The translations under genes were made by a program, and so were the position numbers. A stretch of 8,154 nt of DNA from Thermoplasmatota archaeon (GTDB lineage: Archaea; Thermoplasmatota; Penumbrarchaeia; Penumbrarchaeales; Penumbrarchaeaceae), in the NCBI GenBank assembly GCA_030595585.1, contig JAUVCY010000066.1, positions 1-8,154 on the forward strand, given 5' to 3'. The notes under the pieces are model-generated. The model saw only the letters and a program-made list of their open reading frames with translations, was not told the DNA's origin and made no database searches. Of this stretch, positions 4,692 through 8,154 are shown piece after piece. Within the stretch, counting starts at the first letter, position 1. The number at the start of each line of letters is the position of its first letter.

Positions 4692-6650
4692 ATGGCTAGG
4701 GATTTCAAGATCGAAGCACCATTCGAACCCTCCGGTGACCAGCCAGAGGCGATAAAGAGGATACTGGAGGGTTTCAGGTCGGGGGAGCGGTTCCAGACCC
4801 TCCTTGGGGTCACCGGGTCAGGGAAGACATTCACGGTTGCCAATGTAATCAAGGAGCTGAACGTCCCCACCCTGGTCATAAGCCACAACAAGACGCTTGC
4901 CGCACAATTGGCGTCCGAATACGGCGAGTTCTTTCCAACAAATTGCGCCGAGTATTTTGTGTCATACTACGATTACTATCAACCCGAGGCCTACGTGGTG
5001 CACAAGGACCTCTATATCGAAAAGGATTCATCCCGCAACGAGGAGATCGATCTGCTGCGCCACAAGGCGACCCAGTCCCTCATGACCAGGAACGATACCA
5101 TTGTGGTCTCCTCGGTCTCATGTATATTCGGCCTGGGCTCTCCCGAGCAGTACAGGACAAATTCCCTTGAGGTCCACACCGGGGGCGCCATGGTCAGGAA
5201 GGACCTCATATCCAGGCTCGTGGAGATGCAGTACACCAGAGGAGAGACCCTTGAGAGGGGGTCCTTCAGGGTTAGGGGGCAGAGAGTGGAGATAGTCACC
5301 ATCGACGAGAAGCTCCTGTGCCTTGAGATAGTGGGCGATCGGATAGAGACGATATCCCTTGTGGACTCGGTGACCGGCGACGTGGAGGATCAGCAGGAGG
5401 AGGCGTTGATATTTCCGGCCACCCATTACAACGTTGAACTGGAGAAGATGGAAGAGGTTCTTCAGGAGATCGAGGCTGACCTTGAGAAGAGGGTCAGCTG
5501 GTACCTGGGCCAGGGGAGGCACCTTGAGGCAGAACGCCTCAAGCAGAGGACGCTCTTCGACGTGGAGATGATGAGGGAGACCGGGTCCTGTGCAGGTATA
5601 GAGAACTACTCCCGCTATTTCGACGGGAGGCGGCCTGGCCTGCCTCCTTACACCCTGATGGACTTCTTCCCCGAAAAATACCTTCTCATCATAGATGAAT
5701 CACACGTAACGGTCCCTCAAATTGGGGCAATGTACAACGGGGACAGGTCCAGGAAGGAGAACCTCGTGGAATATGGGTTCCGGCTTCCCGCGGCACTGGA
5801 CACCAGGCCGCTCCAGTTCAAGGAGTTCGAGAAAAGGCTATCGATGGTGTTGTTCACCTCCGCAACTCCAGGGCCGTACGAGAGGGAGATATCGGACCGT
5901 ATCGTCGAACAGCTCATACGTCCCACCGGCCTTCTCGACCCGGAGGTGGTGGTCAGGCCCACCCATGGACAGATGGAGGATGTGCTCTCCGAGATACGGT
6001 CCAGGATCGAGAGGTCCGAGAGGGTATTGATAACCACGCTTACAAAGAGAATGGCGGAGATGTTCTCGGAACATCTGGAGGAACTGGGGATCAAGGTCCA
6101 CTATCTTCATTCCGATATCAAGACGATGGAACGGGTCGAGATCCTGCGGGACCTGAGGTTGGGGAAATACGATGTGGTGGTGGGGATCAACCTGCTCAGG
6201 GAGGGGTTGGACCTGCCTGAGGTTTCCCTTGTCATCATAATGGATGCGGACAAGGAGGGTTTCCTGAGGTCGGAGACCTCCCTGGTGCAGACGATCGGAA
6301 GGGCCGCAAGGAACGTATCAGGCAAGGTGATCATGTACGCGGACAAGATCACCGGGTCCATGGGTCGGGCCATCGGTGAGACCAACAGGAGGAGGGAGAT
6401 ACAGGAGGAGCACAACCAGAGGCACGGTATCTCGCCGGCGACCATCAAAAAGGATGTGAGGTCCATGCTCCGGTCGGGCCTCGCCAGGGAGGGGTCCACG
6501 ATATTTGATAAGGGGCCCGAGGATATGGATGTGGATACCCTGATCGTGGAGCTCGAGAACGAGATGCACCTTGCAGCCTCAGGGCTAAGGTTTGAGGACG
6601 CCGCGTTGATAAGGGACAGGATAACGGAGTTGAAGAAGGAGAGGAGATGA
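4692..6650 (+). CDS. uvrB: Excinuclease ABC subunit B
   Basis: UvrB takes damaged DNA from UvrA, verifies the lesion and recruits UvrC for incision. Seen: 652 residues, close to the bacterial length (about 660-680). FEPSGDQPEAI opens the protein. Walker A is GVTGSGKT (39-46). The tyrosine-rich beta-hairpin, inserted between DNA strands, is YFVSYYDYYQPEAYV (88-102). The Walker B DESH is at 335-338, TSATPGPYE at 389-397, and helicase motif VI QTIGRAAR at 533-540. A C-terminal UVR domain (about 615-650) binds UvrC. The ATG at 4692 is chosen because MARDFKIEAPFEPSGDQ is the family N-terminus; the reading frame extends upstream into purN but that part is not homologous. GGAGG directly abuts the ATG, too close for normal use; GGGG at 4680-4683 is better spaced. 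UvrABC in archaea is regarded as acquired from bacteria. uvrA and uvrC are not in the window. Confidence 0.97.
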   Translation: MARDFKIEAPFEPSGDQPEAIKRILEGFRSGERFQTLLGVTGSGKTFTVANVIKELNVPTLVISHNKTLAAQLASEYGEFFPTNCAEYFVSYYDYYQPEAYVVHKDLYIEKDSSRNEEIDLLRHKATQSLMTRNDTIVVSSVSCIFGLGSPEQYRTNSLEVHTGGAMVRKDLISRLVEMQYTRGETLERGSFRVRGQRVEIVTIDEKLLCLEIVGDRIETISLVDSVTGDVEDQQEEALIFPATHYNVELEKMEEVLQEIEADLEKRVSWYLGQGRHLEAERLKQRTLFDVEMMRETGSCAGIENYSRYFDGRRPGLPPYTLMDFFPEKYLLIIDESHVTVPQIGAMYNGDRSRKENLVEYGFRLPAALDTRPLQFKEFEKRLSMVLFTSATPGPYEREISDRIVEQLIRPTGLLDPEVVVRPTHGQMEDVLSEIRSRIERSERVLITTLTKRMAEMFSEHLEELGIKVHYLHSDIKTMERVEILRDLRLGKYDVVVGINLLREGLDLPEVSLVIIMDADKEGFLRSETSLVQTIGRAARNVSGKVIMYADKITGSMGRAIGETNRRREIQEEHNQRHGISPATIKKDVRSMLRSGLAREGSTIFDKGPEDMDVDTLIVELENEMHLAASGLRFEDAALIRDRITELKKERR

Positions 6651-7054
6651 TGCAGGAAGAGCCACTGGGTTTGATGTTGTACGGGTATTCAGAGGAACAC
6701 GCCATGACCATCAGGGAGAGTTTGTCGGATCTGCTGGGAGGCAGGGTGATCCTGATGTCCGCTTCCGGAAGGGAGGAGGAGAAGGTGGGGGAGATATTGG
6801 AGGATCACGAGAACGGCATGTTCGTGGAGGGGGAGGTGTGCTTTGCAATGTTGTTGGGTTTTACCGATCAGCAGATCAAGGATACGCTTCGTGGCTTCCC
6901 ACGGGATGGGGGGATCACAAGGCCGATATTCACAACCCTCACCCCGACGAATGCGGAGTGGACCCTCTCACAGCTCGTTGCCGACCTTCGGGAGGAAGAG
7001 GCCTATTTCAAGAAGATGAGGGAGCGAAGGTCCAACGGGGAGGATCCCGAATGA
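6647..7054 (+). CDS. DUF3783-family small protein coupled to uvrB
   Basis: A 135-residue soluble protein with no signal peptide or membrane segment. The part from about 62 to 120 fits the DUF3783 pattern: a short hydrophobic run with MLLGFTDQQIKDTLRGFP, then GGITRPIFTTLTPTNAEWTLSQL, and a charged helical tail (DLREEEAYFKKMRERR). The function of the family is unknown to me. The ATG overlaps the uvrB stop in an ATGA junction; a second ATG follows directly at 6650. AAGGAG at 6636-6641 is well placed for either. Tight coupling suggests co-translation with UvrB and perhaps a role linked to DNA repair, but that is only context. The family assignment rests on remembered patterns. Confidence 0.85.
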   Translation: MMQEEPLGLMLYGYSEEHAMTIRESLSDLLGGRVILMSASGREEEKVGEILEDHENGMFVEGEVCFAMLLGFTDQQIKDTLRGFPRDGGITRPIFTTLTPTNAEWTLSQLVADLREEEAYFKKMRERRSNGEDPE

Positions 7055-7121
7055 CCATCGCATGGGCCCTTGACAAAATCTAATTACCCTGATGGGATAC
7101 GGGCATAGCGATCGATTTGCC

Positions 7122-7127
7122 GGAGGG
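7122..7127 (+). promoter_or_regulatory. rocD ribosome binding site (decides the TTG start)
   Basis: GGAGGG lies 7 nt before TTG at 7135, ideal spacing. An in-frame TAA at 7129-7131 leaves only this TTG or the ATG at 7162 as possible starts. The 80-nt gap after the DUF3783 gene (7055-7134) also holds an AT-rich stretch near 7074-7087 that might be a weak promoter; nothing else is evident in it. Confidence 0.65.
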
Positions 7128-7134
7128 ATAAACA

Positions 7135-8154
7135 TTGAGCAAGACAGATGATATCATTGAGATGGATAACAGGTTCGGCGCCCATAATTACCACCCAATA
7201 CCGGTGGTGATCTCCCGGGCGGAAGGGCCTTGGGTCTGGGACGTTGAGGGAAAGAAGTATTTGGACTGTCTTTCAGCCTATTCGGCCGTGAACCAGGGAC
7301 ATCGGCACCCTCATATTGTAAAAGCCATGAAGGACCAGGTGGACCGGTTGGATCTCACCAGCAGGGCATTTCACAATGACGTTATGGGTGAATTTCTGAA
7401 AAAGCTCACCCGGTTCTGCGGTTTCGAGAAGGCCCTTCCAATGAACACAGGGGCAGAAGCCGTAGAGACGGGCATCAAGCTTGCCAGAAAGTGGGGTTAC
7501 GAGGTGAAGGGGATACAAAAGGACAAGGCCGAGATCATAGTCTGCGGTGAGAATTTTCACGGCAGGACCACAACGATAGTGGGTTTCTCCTCGGATCCAG
7601 ATGCCTATGAGGGCTTTGGCCCCGCCACCCCTGGATTCAAGATGATCCCATTTGACGATCTGGATGCACTGAAGGGTGCGATAACGGATAATACCGCTGC
7701 ATTCCTCGTTGAACCCATACAGGGTGAGGCCGGAGTGAAGGTACCATCGGAGGGATATCTGAGTGGTATCCGCAAGATATGCACAGATAACAATGTCCTG
7801 CTTCTGCTCGATGAGGTTCAGACCGGATTTTGCAGGACAGGAAAGAGGTTCTGCTGGATGTATGAGGATGCAAGGCCGGACGTGCTGTTGGTTGGAAAAG
7901 CTCTCGGAGGCGGGCTGTATCCGGTCTCAGGGATCCTGGCAGATGGCGAATTGATGGATGTGTTCACGCCTGGAACCCACGGATCCACATTTGGGGGAAA
8001 CCCGATAGGATCCGCCGTTGCAATGGCCTCATTGGATGTACTTGAGGATGAGGAGCTCGACATCAGGGCCAGTGAGCTTGGAGAATATTTCATGTCAAGG
8101 CTCAGGGAGATAGGGTCGGACAGGATCAAAGAGGTCCGGGGGAGAGGACTCCTC
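7135..8154 (+). CDS. rocD: Ornithine aminotransferase (partial, C-terminus beyond window)
   Basis: A PLP enzyme that moves the delta-amino group of ornithine to 2-oxoglutarate, giving glutamate semialdehyde and linking arginine, proline and glutamate metabolism. Seen: 340 codons of an expected 400 or so, open at the right edge. Matches to eukaryotic and bacterial OAT are strong throughout: GAHNYHPIPVV (15-25), YSAVNQGH (49-56), LTSRAF (74-79), PMNTGAEAVETG (102-113), LARKWGYEVKGI (116-127), EPIQGEAG (193-200), LDEVQTG with the PLP-binding aspartate D226, the Schiff-base lysine K255 in GKALGGGLYPVSG, and HGSTFGGNP (282-290). The tyrosines of NYHP and AYSAVNQ correspond to ones that give OAT its ornithine specificity in the human enzyme, favouring OAT over acetylornithine or GABA aminotransferase. 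The start is TTG, supported by GGAGGG. Without the C-terminus the assignment is still firm. Confidence 0.93.
   Translation, partial: MSKTDDIIEMDNRFGAHNYHPIPVVISRAEGPWVWDVEGKKYLDCLSAYSAVNQGHRHPHIVKAMKDQVDRLDLTSRAFHNDVMGEFLKKLTRFCGFEKALPMNTGAEAVETGIKLARKWGYEVKGIQKDKAEIIVCGENFHGRTTTIVGFSSDPDAYEGFGPATPGFKMIPFDDLDALKGAITDNTAAFLVEPIQGEAGVKVPSEGYLSGIRKICTDNNVLLLLDEVQTGFCRTGKRFCWMYEDARPDVLLVGKALGGGLYPVSGILADGELMDVFTPGTHGSTFGGNPIGSAVAMASLDVLEDEELDIRASELGEYFMSRLREIGSDRIKEVRGRGLL

Overview
The window looks archaeal, most likely from a Thermoplasmatota-type genome. Four things point there: a SepRS-family class II synthetase, a translin-family gene with a TATA box placed for a leaderless transcript, a tRNA-Tyr with C1:G72 and an intron at 37/38, and heavy use of AGG for arginine. 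I cannot place it more finely. Folate-dependent purine genes (purH, purN), uvrB and an ornithine aminotransferase sit beside these; such genes are more typical of bacteria and patchy in archaea, so part of the gene set may be acquired.

Left arm (1-1780, minus strand): a TATA box, then a translin/TRAX-like protein, then a gene overlapping it by 8 nt that encodes a SepRS-family (O-phosphoseryl-tRNA synthetase) protein running off the left edge. Its class II core is intact. By hand alignment, however, most residues that bind the substrate phosphate in characterised SepRS are replaced, so its amino acid may not be phosphoserine.

Middle (1781-2400): about 620 bases without a protein gene but not empty. 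It holds two tandem elements of about 113 and 120 nt (A and B) with the same fold plan: a closing stem and three hairpins. One arm of each closing stem repeats the 3' end of the neighbouring tRNA-Tyr. Next come an intron-containing tRNA-Tyr(GUA) with encoded CCA on the minus strand, its TATA box, and the purH control region with dyads around a TATA-like box.

Right arm (2401-8154, plus strand): purH, then purN with its own promoter, uvrB 20 nt later, and a small DUF3783-family protein overlapping uvrB by 4 nt (ATGA). After an 80-nt gap comes rocD (ornithine aminotransferase), which starts at TTG behind a strong ribosome binding site and runs off the right edge. PurN and PurH supply the two formyl groups of the purine ring. 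UvrB is the damage-verifying helicase of nucleotide excision repair.

The part most deserving a second look is 1-2235. It combines a divergent tRNA synthetase, a candidate RNA nuclease, and two structured elements carrying the tRNA-Tyr 3' end.
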